From positions 1 to 12,704 of the forward strand of contig JAXDIE010000042.1 of the NCBI GenBank assembly GCA_034664165.1: DNA of 12,704 nt, written 5' to 3'. Below, piece after piece: positions 1 to 7,561 of the stretch (the stretch's first letter is position 1; each line of letters opens with the position of its first letter). A model generated the notes under the pieces. That model was given only the letters and a program-made list of their open reading frames with translations. It ran no database searches and was not told the DNA's origin. The stretch is from JACCVG01 sp034664165 (GTDB lineage Bacteria; Actinomycetota; Thermoleophilia; Solirubrobacterales; Thermoleophilaceae). Both the position numbers and the translations under genes were made by a program.

Positions 1-942
1 GCGGTTCACACGGTGATCTTCACGTCAGGCAGCACAGCAACCCCGCGGCCGATCGAGCTGACCAACGCGAACCACGCCGCCAGCGCCGCCGCATCGGCCT
101 GGAACCTGGGCGTGGACCCGGACGACCGCTGGCTCTGCGTCCTGCCCCTCTTCCACGTGGGAGGCCTGTCGATCCTGCTCAGGTCCGTGATCTACGGGAC
201 CACCGCGGTTATCCACGACAGCTTCGACGCGCGAGCCGTGGCGGCAGCGCTCGCGACCGGCAGGATCTCGCTGGCATCGCTGGTCCCGACGATGCTGCGC
301 CGCCTGCGCGAGGCCGGACTGACCGATGCTCCCGGCCTTAGGGCCATCCTTCTTGGCGGCGGGCCCATCCCCGCCGATCTCCTGGAGTGGGCCCGCGAGG
401 CGGGCCTGCCGGTGGCGCCGACCTACGGCATGACCGAGACCGCTTCCCAGGTCGCGACTGCCGACCCGGTCCAGGCCTTGGAGGGCATCCGCGGGGCTCG
501 CGCGCTGCAGGGTGCCGATATCCGGATCGCAGACGACGGAGAGATCCTGGTCCGCGGCGAAATGGTCAGCCGCGGTGCGCTGGCGGATGACGGCTGGCTG
601 CACACGGGCGACCTTGGCCGGATCGATGACGGACTGCTCCAGGTGACCGGCCGCCTCAAGGACGTGATCGTGAGTGGTGGCGAGAACGTGTCGCCCGCCG
701 AGGTCGAGGAGGCCCTCCTGCACCATCCATGTGTGCTGGACGCAGGCGTGTCCGGCGTGGCGGATCCGGAGTGGGGGGAGGCGGTGAGCGCCTTCGTGGT
801 AGCCAGGGATGTGACCGCGGCGGAGCTGATCGAGCACTGTAGGGACCTGCTCGCGCCCTTCAAGGTGCCCAAGCACGTGGAGTTTGTCGACTCACTGCCC
901 CGCAATGCGGCGGGCAAGCTGATTCGCGCGCGACTCGGCTGA
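1..942 (+). CDS. menE: o-succinylbenzoate-CoA ligase (MenE), 5' end outside window
   Basis: Adenylate-forming enzyme that activates o-succinylbenzoate with ATP and CoA in menaquinone synthesis, in the cytoplasm. The frame is open from base 1, so only the C-terminal 313 residues are present. Visible motifs, numbered in the fragment: the phosphate-binding loop TSGSTATPRP (8-17); LPLFHVGGLSIL, typical of MenE; YGMTETASQ (142-150); HTGDLG (from 201) with GRLKDVIVSGGENVSPAEVEEA after it; and PRNAAGKLIRARL near the end, whose Lys306 fits the catalytic Lys of the C-terminal subdomain. The phosphate loop departs from the usual TSGTTGxPKG (Ala, Arg and Pro at normally Gly, Lys and Gly positions). The HVGG and GMTETASQ segments favour MenE over a generic acyl-CoA synthetase. 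The rest of the men pathway is not in the window. Confidence 0.86.
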   Translation, partial: AVHTVIFTSGSTATPRPIELTNANHAASAAASAWNLGVDPDDRWLCVLPLFHVGGLSILLRSVIYGTTAVIHDSFDARAVAAALATGRISLASLVPTMLRRLREAGLTDAPGLRAILLGGGPIPADLLEWAREAGLPVAPTYGMTETASQVATADPVQALEGIRGARALQGADIRIADDGEILVRGEMVSRGALADDGWLHTGDLGRIDDGLLQVTGRLKDVIVSGGENVSPAEVEEALLHHPCVLDAGVSGVADPEWGEAVSAFVVARDVTAAELIEHCRDLLAPFKVPKHVEFVDSLPRNAAGKLIRARLG

Positions 943-953
943 TTGCGTCCGGG

Positions 954-971
954 ATCAGGGTTTTCCCTGAT
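954..971 (+). terminator. Hairpin just after menE, possible terminator
   Basis: ATCAGGG and CCCTGAT form a perfect 7-bp stem around a TTTT loop, starting 11 nt after the menE stop codon. No T-tract follows, so it is not a classical intrinsic terminator. It may act as a weak terminator or 3'-end stabiliser between menE and the next gene. Confidence 0.45.
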
Positions 972-992
972 GCGCGTCGTGCCGGACGGCCC

Positions 993-998
993 GAGACT
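993..998 (+). promoter_or_regulatory. Weak candidate -10 element (GAGACT) for the CSLREA protein gene
   Basis: GAGACT lies exactly 6 nt before the ATG at 1005, the same spacing as the TAGNNT elements upstream of other genes here. It lacks the first T of the motif, and no Shine-Dalgarno sequence is visible before this ATG. Offered only because position and spacing match the pattern. Confidence 0.25.
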
Positions 999-1004
999 GC
1001 CCGT

Positions 1005-3227
1005 ATGCGCTTGGGATGGATCGGTGTCAGCCTGCTCGCGACGCTCACGTTTGGAGCGTGGGCGCCCGCGGCCCTGGCCGTCACGATCCCTGTCACGACG
1101 GCGCTCGACCAGGCCGCGGGACCGACCGATGCCAAGTGCTCGCTGCGCGAAGCCGTCAGCGCGGCAAACACCAACCTTGCGGTTGACAGCTGCCCGGCTG
1201 GCGGTGGAACGGGGACCACCGACACGATCACGCTGGGAACCGGGACCTTCCCGTTGTCGATCTCCAACCCGGGTGGCACCCCCGAGGACCTCAACGCCTC
1301 GGGTGACATCGACATCTCGAGCGGCCTCGCAAACGAGGGCGTGATCATCCAGGGCGCGGGAGCATCTGCGACGACGGTGGACGCCAATGTGGCGGATCGC
1401 GTATTCCAGGTCACGGGCGGTGACGCGACCATCAAGGACATGACGGTCAAGGACGGCAACGTGAGCAGCGCGTTGGGTGGCGGAGCGCTCAGTGCGGGAG
1501 CCAGCTCGGTGGACCTGGTGGTTCAGGGCGCGGTCATGAAGGAGAACACCGTCGTCGGCGGCGGCGGTGGAGCCATCAGGACCGCTGGCGACCTGACGGT
1601 CACCGGCAGCACTATCGGGCCCGACAACAGCTCCACGAACGGCGGCGGCGGGATCACCGTCGTGAACGGCGGGACCGGGAGCACCGGCGGCGTGACCATC
1701 ACGGGGAGCCGGATCGGGCAGAACACCACGAGCGCCATCGGCGGTGGTGGTGTTCAGATCACCGACACCGGGAGCACCGCGGGGTCGACCATCACCGACA
1801 GCTCCATCACCAGCAACCAGATCACCGGAGGCAGCAACACAAAGGGCGCCGGGATATTGGTGAGCGACGGCGGCCTGACCGTCACCGGGTCGAATATCGA
1901 AGCCAACACGGGAGCGGACTCGGGCGGGGGCATCAGCTTCGAGGCGCCGGACAGCGCTTCGCTGACGATGACGGATTCCTCGATCCAGGACAACGAGGCC
2001 CAGGAGTCTGGAGGCGGCCTGCGCACCACCGAGTCCACCGGGCTGACGCGGGTGGACGTCACCAGCAACAGGGTCCGCCAGACCGCCAATGCGCCTGCAC
2101 TGGGGGGCGGAATCCAGTTCACCACCGCCGGCGGCGACATCACGGACTCCGACATCTCCGGCAACTCCATCCAGAACACCACTTCGGCCGCGAACAGTGG
2201 CGGTGGCATCGAGATCGGCTCGGGTGTCCAGGTCAACCTGCTGCGCTCTCTTGTCAGCGGCAACAGCATCACCGGGTCCGGCGCCAACAAGGGTGGCGGG
2301 GTTCACCACGGTGGCAACATCCTCAGCGTCTTCAACACCACCTTCAGCGGGAACACGCTGCCCGATGCCAATGGTGAGGGCGGGGCGATCGAGCCGTCGA
2401 CCGGCGGCGTAACCATTGCCCAGTCGACGTTCAAGGGCAACAAGGCCGCAGTGGGCGATGCCCTGGGCCCGGCCGGAGGAACCCTGAACGTGGCCCGCAC
2501 CGTGATCGACAACGAGGAGCCCTCCACCGCGGGCGGCGCGTGCACCGCGCCGGCCTTCACGGTCGGCGTCGCCAACGTCGATCGCGGAAGCACGTGCTTC
2601 TTTGGAGCAGCGGCCTCGAACATCGACCCGCAGCTCGGGCCTCTACAGAACAACGGCGGACCGACCCGCACCCACCTGCCGGTTGTGACCGGCCCGTTGA
2701 TCGACAAGATCGCCCTGGCGAACTGCCTTCAGCCTGGCGGCGGGCCGTTGCTGACCGACCAGCGCTTCAAGCCCCGGCCGTTCCCGGCCGGCGGGCTGTG
2801 CGACATCGGGGCTGTCGAGAACCAGGGCGAGCAGCCTGTGGTGGACCCGCCGCCGAGCGACCCCGTTCCCGTTCCCGATCCCGGAGCCGGCGCCACATGC
2901 AACGGCCTGGCGGCCACGATCACCGGGACTGACGGCGCAGAGACCCTTCGGGGAACCGCCGGCGCCGACGTGATCGCTGCGCTCGGCGGGAACGACCGCG
3001 TGAGCGCCCTGGGAGGCAACGACGTGGTCTGCGGCGGCGAGGGCAACGACAAGCTCGGCGGCGGGGGAGGCAACGACAAGCTGTTCGGCGAGGCCGGCAA
3101 GGACGCCCTCAAGGGTCAGGGCGGCAAGGATCTGCTCAATGCGGGCACGGGCAAGGGCGAGCGCTGCACCGGCGGCGGCGGCCGGGACAGGGTGAAGGGC
3201 TGCGAGAAGACCGCTTCGGTGCCCTAG
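1005..3227 (+). CDS. Secreted CSLREA / parallel beta-helix / choice-of-anchor Q protein with C-terminal RTX-like repeats
   Basis: A 740-residue exported protein of unknown specific role, probably cell-surface or extracellular. Residues 1-25 form a Sec signal peptide (hydrophobic core, then PAALA before the predicted cut). KCSLREAVSAANTN (44-57) is the CSLREA motif found near the N-terminus of secreted repeat proteins. Residues about 115-490 carry some ten glycine-rich rungs (GGGI/GGGA, TVTGSxI, N) typical of a right-handed parallel beta-helix. Residues about 540-605 match a choice-of-anchor Q domain (DPQLGPLQNNGGPTRTHLP, then TDQR, then CDIGAVE). A proline-rich linker (about 607-628) leads to RTX-like GGxGNDxL repeats (about 640-715). 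The tail is C721-x11-C733-E, ending SVP. Calcium binding is inferred from repeat similarity. The start is the only ATG in this frame that gives a signal peptide. The gene converges on the peroxiredoxin gene with 9 nt between stops. Confidence 0.85.
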   Translation: MRLGWIGVSLLATLTFGAWAPAALAVTIPVTTALDQAAGPTDAKCSLREAVSAANTNLAVDSCPAGGGTGTTDTITLGTGTFPLSISNPGGTPEDLNASGDIDISSGLANEGVIIQGAGASATTVDANVADRVFQVTGGDATIKDMTVKDGNVSSALGGGALSAGASSVDLVVQGAVMKENTVVGGGGGAIRTAGDLTVTGSTIGPDNSSTNGGGGITVVNGGTGSTGGVTITGSRIGQNTTSAIGGGGVQITDTGSTAGSTITDSSITSNQITGGSNTKGAGILVSDGGLTVTGSNIEANTGADSGGGISFEAPDSASLTMTDSSIQDNEAQESGGGLRTTESTGLTRVDVTSNRVRQTANAPALGGGIQFTTAGGDITDSDISGNSIQNTTSAANSGGGIEIGSGVQVNLLRSLVSGNSITGSGANKGGGVHHGGNILSVFNTTFSGNTLPDANGEGGAIEPSTGGVTIAQSTFKGNKAAVGDALGPAGGTLNVARTVIDNEEPSTAGGACTAPAFTVGVANVDRGSTCFFGAAASNIDPQLGPLQNNGGPTRTHLPVVTGPLIDKIALANCLQPGGGPLLTDQRFKPRPFPAGGLCDIGAVENQGEQPVVDPPPSDPVPVPDPGAGATCNGLAATITGTDGAETLRGTAGADVIAALGGNDRVSALGGNDVVCGGEGNDKLGGGGGNDKLFGEAGKDALKGQGGKDLLNAGTGKGERCTGGGGRDRVKGCEKTASVP
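1557..2385 (+). repeat. Degenerate about 90-bp coding repeats (beta-helix rungs)
   Basis: Glycine clusters GGGG/GGGI/GAGI recur near residues 185, 213, 246, 281, 307, 336, 367, 399, 430 and 458 of the encoded protein. The spacing is 26-35 residues. Each is followed by a hydrophobic strand and a Ser/Asn-containing turn. The repeats have diverged at DNA level, so this is an old protein repeat and not a recent tandem duplication. Confidence 0.7.
2922..3149 (+). repeat. RTX-like Gly/Asp nonapeptide repeats
   Basis: About seven to eight imperfect copies of GGxGxDxLx lie back to back, for example GGEGNDKLG, GGGGNDKLF and GEAGKDALK. In known RTX proteins this pattern winds into a calcium-binding beta-roll. 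Several copies have Lys or Asn at ligand positions, so the number of functional calcium sites is unknown. Confidence 0.75.
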
Positions 3228-3239
3228 CCGGGCGGGCTA
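3225..3239. terminator. Small inverted repeat spanning the two convergent stop codons
   Basis: TAGCC-GGGCG-GGCTA: each 5-nt arm contains the TAG stop codon of one of the two convergent genes. The short stem has no T-tract on either side. It may form a weak bidirectional hairpin or may be chance. Confidence 0.25.
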
Positions 3240-3701
3240 CGCCGTGACCGGCACGGAGGCCAGCGCCTCCTGGAGCTGCTCCACCGTCTGGAAGTCCAGG
3301 CCCAGCGCGTGGTCGTGACGGTGCCGGACGATCCCGTTCTGGTCGATCACGATCACGGCGCGCTTGGTCCCGAGCGGCCCCCTATGGGCGGAGTAGAGCT
3401 TGGCGACCTTGCCGTCTACGTCGGCCAGCAGCGGAACGTTCAGCGAGTTCTTCTCGGTGAACGCCTTGTGTGACTCGAGGCTCTGTGAGGAGATCCCGAC
3501 CACCGTCGCGTCCAGCGAGCCGAACGCCTCGGAGTTGTCCCGGTAGGAGCAGAACTGCTTGGTGCAAACGGGGGTGTTGTCACCTGGATAGAACAGGAGC
3601 ACCACGCGCTCGCCGCGATGCTCGGAGAGCTTGAACTCGCCGTCGGTGCCGGGAAGCGTGAAATCTGGAGCGGTGTCGCCCTCACGGGGTGTCTTGGACA
3701 T
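3237..3701 (-). CDS. bcp: Peroxiredoxin, Bcp/AhpC-TSA family
   Basis: A 154-residue thiol peroxidase that reduces hydrogen peroxide and organic peroxides in the cytoplasm, with electrons usually supplied by thioredoxin. The N-terminus has the family pattern GDxAPDFTLPGTDG (8-21). The active site is YPGDNTPVCTKQFCSYRD. Cys46 fits the peroxidatic cysteine (PxxxTPxC context) and Cys51 the resolving cysteine, giving the C-x4-C arrangement of E. coli-type Bcp. Length and the later segment KAFTEKNSLNVPLLAD also fit. The ATG at 3701 is preceded on the minus strand by AGAAGGA about 11 nt away, so this gene uses a Shine-Dalgarno sequence. It is divergent from ilvC across 129 bp and convergent with the CSLREA gene. 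No OxyR or other operator was recognised. Confidence 0.9.
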   Translation of the reverse strand: MSKTPREGDTAPDFTLPGTDGEFKLSEHRGERVVLLFYPGDNTPVCTKQFCSYRDNSEAFGSLDATVVGISSQSLESHKAFTEKNSLNVPLLADVDGKVAKLYSAHRGPLGTKRAVIVIDQNGIVRHRHDHALGLDFQTVEQLQEALASVPVTA

Positions 3702-3818
3702 GGGGTGGTTGGTCCTTCTCGTCGGGGTCAGGGCATCTTGTCAGGCAGCGAACCGGGGCTCGAACGTCAGATTGTCGGTAACGGTGGACCCGCCCTGCCG
3801 TCGGAATTGTCTGCTCGC

Positions 3819-3824
3819 TAGAGT
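3819..3824 (+). promoter_or_regulatory. -10 element TAGAGT placing the ilvC transcript start at its ATG
   Basis: GCTAGAGT is followed by 6 nt (CGAAGC) and then the ilvC ATG. A -10 hexamer ending at -7 would put +1 on the A of the ATG, giving a leaderless mRNA. No Shine-Dalgarno sequence and no convincing -35 box are visible. The rest of the 129-bp divergent spacer (3702-3830) shows no further site I can defend. Confidence 0.6.
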
Positions 3825-3830
3825 CGAAGC

Positions 3831-4820
3831 ATGATCTACGACAACGACGCAGACCTCTCAAAGCTCGACGGCAAGACCGTCGCCATCCTGGGCTACGGCT
3901 CGCAGGGCCACGCCCACGCACTGAATCTCAAGGACTCCGGCGTCAACGTCGTGGTCGGCCTGCGCGAGGACTCCTCGTCTGTCGCGAAGGCCAAGGAAGC
4001 CGGTCTTGAGGTGCTCTCGATCGCCGATGCCGCCAGCAAGGGCGACATCGTGATGGTCCTCCTGCCGGATGAGAAGCAGGCCGACGTCTGGGCGTCGGAC
4101 ATCGCCGACGGCATTGCGCCCGGCAACCTCCTGCTCTTCGCCCACGGCTTCACCGTGCACTTCGACCAGATCGCTCCCGGCCCCGAGGTCGACGTCGGCT
4201 TGGTCGCGCCCAAGGGCCCCGGCCACCTGGTTCGGCGCCAGTACACCGAGGGCAGCGGCGTCCCGGGCCTCGCGGCCATCCACCAGGACGCGACCGGCAA
4301 CGCACGCGATCTGACCCTGGCCTACGCCAAGGGCATCGGGTGCACCCGGGGCGGCGTGATCGAGACCAGCTTCCGCGAGGAGACCGAGACGGACCTCTTC
4401 GGCGAGCAGGCAGTGCTCTGCGGCGGCGCCAGCGAGTTGGTGCAGGCCGGGTACGAGACCCTGGTCGAGGCCGGCTACGACCCGCGCCTTGCCTACTTCG
4501 AGTGCCTGCACGAGCTGAAGCTGATCGTCGACCTCATGTACGAGAAGGGGATCAGCGGCATGCGCTACTCGATCTCGAACACGGCGGAGTACGGCGACCT
4601 GACGCGTGGCAAGCGGGTCATCACCGACGAGACCCGCCAGGCGATGAAGCAGATCCTGGCCGAGATCCAGTCGGGCGACTTCGCTCGCGAGTGGATCGCC
4701 GAGAACAAGGCCGGCCAGGAGAACTTCCAGCGCATGCGCGAAGAGCAGCAGGGGCACCAGATCGAGCGCGAGGGCAAGGAGCTCCGCTCGATGATGCCCT
4801 GGATCAACCAGGAGTTCTGA
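3831..4820 (+). CDS. ilvC: Ketol-acid reductoisomerase, class I
   Basis: Isomerises and reduces acetolactate or acetohydroxybutyrate to the dihydroxy acids of valine, leucine and isoleucine synthesis, needing Mg2+ and NAD(P)H. At 329 residues it is the short class I form. The N-terminal Rossmann motif is GYGSQGHAHA (21-30). Arg45, Ser48 and Ser50 in GLREDSSSV sit where NADPH-using enzymes hold the phosphate, so NADPH preference is inferred. AHGFTVHF (104-111) and APKGPGHLVRRQY (126-138) are conserved. The C-terminal knotted domain shows Asp188 and Glu192 (TETDLFGEQ), Glu224 and Glu228 (ECLHE), and Ser249 (SISNTAEYG), which fit the metal and substrate ligands. It is first in an operon with serC (4-nt gap) and serA. 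The ilvB and ilvN genes often found upstream are absent here. Confidence 0.97.
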   Translation: MIYDNDADLSKLDGKTVAILGYGSQGHAHALNLKDSGVNVVVGLREDSSSVAKAKEAGLEVLSIADAASKGDIVMVLLPDEKQADVWASDIADGIAPGNLLLFAHGFTVHFDQIAPGPEVDVGLVAPKGPGHLVRRQYTEGSGVPGLAAIHQDATGNARDLTLAYAKGIGCTRGGVIETSFREETETDLFGEQAVLCGGASELVQAGYETLVEAGYDPRLAYFECLHELKLIVDLMYEKGISGMRYSISNTAEYGDLTRGKRVITDETRQAMKQILAEIQSGDFAREWIAENKAGQENFQRMREEQQGHQIEREGKELRSMMPWINQEF

Positions 4821-4824
4821 CCCG

Positions 4825-5943
4825 GTGATCCCCGACCAGCTCAAGCCCGCCGACGGGCGGTTCGGCTGCGGCCCCTCCAAGGTGCGGACCGAGGCCCTGC
4901 GCGGCCTGGTCGACGCCGCGGGCGTGATGGGGACCTCCCACCGGCAGAGGCCGGTCAAGGACGTGGTGGCCCGCGTCCGGTCCGGGGTCTCCGACCTTCT
5001 GGGAGCGCCCGACGGCTACGAGGTGGTCCTCGGCAACGGGGGAACCACGGCGTTCTGGGACGCCGCCGCCGCGTGCATCGTGCGCGAGCGCGCGCTGCAC
5101 CTGGTCTGCGGCGAGTTCTCGAGCAAGTTCGCGCAGGTAACCGGCGGCGCCCCGTTCCTGGACGACCCGATCGTGGTTGACAGCGAGCCGGGCGACGCCC
5201 CGGCGCCCGTGAGCGACCCCTCGGTGGATGTTCTGGCCTGGGCCCACAACGAGACCTCGACCGGGGTGATGACACCTGTCGAGCGCCCCACCGGCTCCGG
5301 GGAAGCCCTGGTGCTGATCGATGCGACCTCCGGCGCTGCAGGGCTTCCGGTCGACCTCGCGGCGGCAGACGTCTACTACTTCGCAGCCCAGAAGGGCTTC
5401 GGCTCCGATGGCGGGCTCTGGCTGGCCGTCATGAGCCCGGCCGCGATCGAGCGGATTGGGCAGCTGAACGGCGCCGCCGGCCGCTGGCAGCCCGAGTTCC
5501 TGTCGCTGACCACGGCGCTCGACAACTCACGCAAGGACCAGACCTACAACACCCCGGCGCTCGCAACACTGCTCCTGGTTGCGGATCAGGTCGAGTGGAT
5601 GCTGGCCTCGGGAGGGCTCGACTGGTGCATTGAGCGCACCACGGCCTCTTCGTCCCATCTGTACGGCTGGGCCGAAGCTGCGGACTTCGCCACGCCGTTC
5701 GTCACCGATCCGGCCAAGCGCTCGCTCGTGGTCGGCACCATCGACTTCGACGAGGGAATCGACGCGGCGGCGCTGGCGGCAACGCTGCGCGCCAACGGCA
5801 TCGTCGACGTCGAGCCCTACCGCAAGCTCGGGCGCAACCAGCTGCGGATCGGGATGTTCCCGGCAGTCGAGCCGGCCGACGTCGAGGCGCTGACCGCCTG
5901 CATCGACTGGGTGATCGAGAACGTCGCGGAGGTGCGCCCATGA
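4825..5943 (+). CDS. serC: Phosphoserine aminotransferase, actinobacterial type
   Basis: PLP enzyme that converts 3-phosphohydroxypyruvate and glutamate to phosphoserine and 2-oxoglutarate, the second step of serine synthesis. It has 372 residues. The N-terminus DGRFGCGPSKVR (10-21) and GTSHRQRPVK (36-45) are typical of the family. NGGTTAFWDAA (71-81) would hold the cofactor phosphate. HNETSTGV (141-148) and LIDATSGAAGLP follow, with Asp166 as the likely pyridine-nitrogen partner. Lys190 in YYFAAQKGFGSDGG is the Schiff-base lysine. The GTG start lies 4 nt after the ilvC stop, with GGAG (4811-4814) about 10 nt upstream as ribosome binding site. The end overlaps serA by ATGA, which suggests translational coupling to the enzyme that supplies its substrate. 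Confidence 0.95.
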   Translation: MIPDQLKPADGRFGCGPSKVRTEALRGLVDAAGVMGTSHRQRPVKDVVARVRSGVSDLLGAPDGYEVVLGNGGTTAFWDAAAACIVRERALHLVCGEFSSKFAQVTGGAPFLDDPIVVDSEPGDAPAPVSDPSVDVLAWAHNETSTGVMTPVERPTGSGEALVLIDATSGAAGLPVDLAAADVYYFAAQKGFGSDGGLWLAVMSPAAIERIGQLNGAAGRWQPEFLSLTTALDNSRKDQTYNTPALATLLLVADQVEWMLASGGLDWCIERTTASSSHLYGWAEAADFATPFVTDPAKRSLVVGTIDFDEGIDAAALAATLRANGIVDVEPYRKLGRNQLRIGMFPAVEPADVEALTACIDWVIENVAEVRP

Positions 5944-7535
5944 GCGACCGGGCCCGCGTCCTGGTCAAGGAGAAGATCGCCGACGCCGGCATCGATCTCC
6001 TGCGTGAGCACTTCGACGTCGACCTCGGGATCGACTGGGACGACGCCGAGCTGGCCGAGAAGATCGGCGACTACGACGCGATCCTGATCCGCTCGGCCAC
6101 GAAGCTCACCACGGAGCTCATCGCAAAGGGGACCAACCTCAAGGTCATCGGCCGCGCCGGGATCGGGGTGGACAACGTGGACGTACCGGCTGCCACCAAG
6201 GCCGGTGTGATCGTGGCCAACGCGCCGGAGTCGAACATCGTGACGGCGGCCGAGCACACCGTTGCGCTGATGCTCTCGCTCTGCCGCAACATCCCGCAGG
6301 CGCACGGCTCACTGGTCGACGGCAGGTGGGAGCGGTCGAAGTTCGGCGGCATGGAGGTATACGAGAAGACGCTGGGCATCCTCGGCTTCGGCAGGATCGG
6401 CCAGCTGGTCGCCGCCCGGGCCAAGGGCTTCGACATGAAAGTGCTGGCCTTCGATCCCTTCGTCGGGGCGGAGCGCTATCGCGAGCTCGGAGTCGAGAAG
6501 GCCGAGACCTCCGCCGAGGTGTACGAGCGCGCCGACATCATCACGATCCACCTGCCGAAGACCCCGGAGACCGCCAACTGGCTGAACGCCGAGGCCTTCG
6601 CGCAGATGAAGGACGGCGTCTTCATCATCAACTGCGCCCGCGGCGAGCTGCTCGACCACGACGCGCTCGTGGCCGCTCTCGAGTCGGGCAAGGTCGGCGG
6701 TGCGGCCCTGGACGTCTTCCCGTCCGAACCCATTACGGAGCACCCGCTATTCGGGATGGAGCACGTGGTGGTCACTCCGCACCTCGGGGCTTCCACCACC
6801 GAGGCCCAGGACCGCGCAGGTATCCAGACCGCCGAGCAGGTCATCCTCGCGCTAACCGGCGGCGCCGTGACCAACGCCGTCAACGTGCCCACCGTGCGCC
6901 CCGAGGACATGGAGGTGCTGGGGCCGCTGCTGCCGCTCTGCACCAGCCTGGGGCGCCTGGCTGTCTCGCTTGCCGACGCATCGTCGATCGATCGCATCGA
7001 GGTGGCCTTCGAGGGCCGCCCGGCCGAGTACGACACGCGCCCGCTCACCACGGCCGTGCTGATGGGAGTGCTCACCGGGCACACCGAGGAGCAGGTCAAC
7101 GTGGTGAACGCGCCGTCGCTGGCCGAGAGCCGCGGCATCGTGGTCTCCGAGCAGAAGCAGCCGGCCTCCGAGGACTTCAACGAGCTCGTGCGCGTGGCCA
7201 TAGTCTCCGGCGGCGAGCGCGCCGAGGTGGCGGGCACGGGCTTCGGCCCCAAGAACGTGCCGCACCTCGTTCAGGCCTACGGGCAGACGTTCAACCTTGA
7301 GCTCGAGTCGCACCTGGCCGTGTTCCGATACGCGGACCAGCCGGGCATGATCGGGCGCGTCGGCACGATCTTCGGCGAGCTCGGCGTGAACATCGCGTCC
7401 GCCGCCGTCGGTGCCGAGGCCGAGGCCGGTGAGGCCGTCATGGCCGTGACCACCGACGCCCCGGTGCCCCAGGAGCTGATCGATCGCATCACCGCGCTCG
7501 ATGGCTTCCGGGACGGCCGCGCCGTAAACCTGTAG
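5940..7535 (+). CDS. serA: D-3-phosphoglycerate dehydrogenase, long form with ACT domain
   Basis: Oxidises 3-phosphoglycerate to 3-phosphohydroxypyruvate with NAD+, the first committed step of serine synthesis. The 531 residues match the long, mycobacterial-like form: catalytic and NAD-binding domains, an intervening (ASB-like) domain from about 315, and a C-terminal ACT domain (about 455-531, HLAVFRYADQPGMIGRVG). Seen directly: GRAGIGVDNVD (71-81), LGFGRIG (148-154), Asp172 at the end of beta-2 as expected for NAD, and a catalytic set of Arg234 (NCARGELLD), Glu263 (FPSEPI) and His281 (TPHLGAS). ACT domains in this family bind serine for feedback inhibition, so inhibition by serine is inferred. 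The start overlaps the serC stop (ATGA), and GGAGG lies about 7 nt before the ATG. Confidence 0.97.
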   Translation: MSDRARVLVKEKIADAGIDLLREHFDVDLGIDWDDAELAEKIGDYDAILIRSATKLTTELIAKGTNLKVIGRAGIGVDNVDVPAATKAGVIVANAPESNIVTAAEHTVALMLSLCRNIPQAHGSLVDGRWERSKFGGMEVYEKTLGILGFGRIGQLVAARAKGFDMKVLAFDPFVGAERYRELGVEKAETSAEVYERADIITIHLPKTPETANWLNAEAFAQMKDGVFIINCARGELLDHDALVAALESGKVGGAALDVFPSEPITEHPLFGMEHVVVTPHLGASTTEAQDRAGIQTAEQVILALTGGAVTNAVNVPTVRPEDMEVLGPLLPLCTSLGRLAVSLADASSIDRIEVAFEGRPAEYDTRPLTTAVLMGVLTGHTEEQVNVVNAPSLAESRGIVVSEQKQPASEDFNELVRVAIVSGGERAEVAGTGFGPKNVPHLVQAYGQTFNLELESHLAVFRYADQPGMIGRVGTIFGELGVNIASAAVGAEAEAGEAVMAVTTDAPVPQELIDRITALDGFRDGRAVNL

Positions 7536-7549
7536 GCCGCGGCTGCGGT

Positions 7550-7555
7550 TAGGTT
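7550..7555 (+). promoter_or_regulatory. -10 element TAGGTT before the FUSC-family gene
   Basis: TAGGTT is followed by exactly 6 nt (GCGGGC) and the GTG start at 7562, with no Shine-Dalgarno sequence. The gene sits only 26 nt after serA, yet this suggests it has its own leaderless start and is not simply an operon-internal gene. Confidence 0.5.
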
Positions 7556-7561
7556 GCGGGC

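Noticed and set aside
423..2309. 628-codon open frame on the minus strand across the end of menE and the beta-helix gene
   Set aside because: It lies antisense to two well-supported genes. Its product is a low-complexity Arg/Ala/Gly/Asp string without domains, as expected from the shadow of a GC-rich coding strand.
1557..2385. CRISPR array or DNA satellite from the regularly spaced GGCGGCGG clusters
   Set aside because: The periodicity is about 90 bp, varies by several codons and tracks protein rungs. The DNA units are not identical and the reading frame is open throughout.
3618..3834. Two 67-codon plus-strand ORFs across the peroxiredoxin start and the divergent spacer
   Set aside because: They overlap the peroxiredoxin gene antisense and the ilvC start, with no motif or ribosome binding site. 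The spacer is better read as promoter DNA.
3858..4958. 366-codon open frame on the minus strand over ilvC
   Set aside because: It mirrors the codon pattern of ilvC, has no family motif, and would bury a certain gene.
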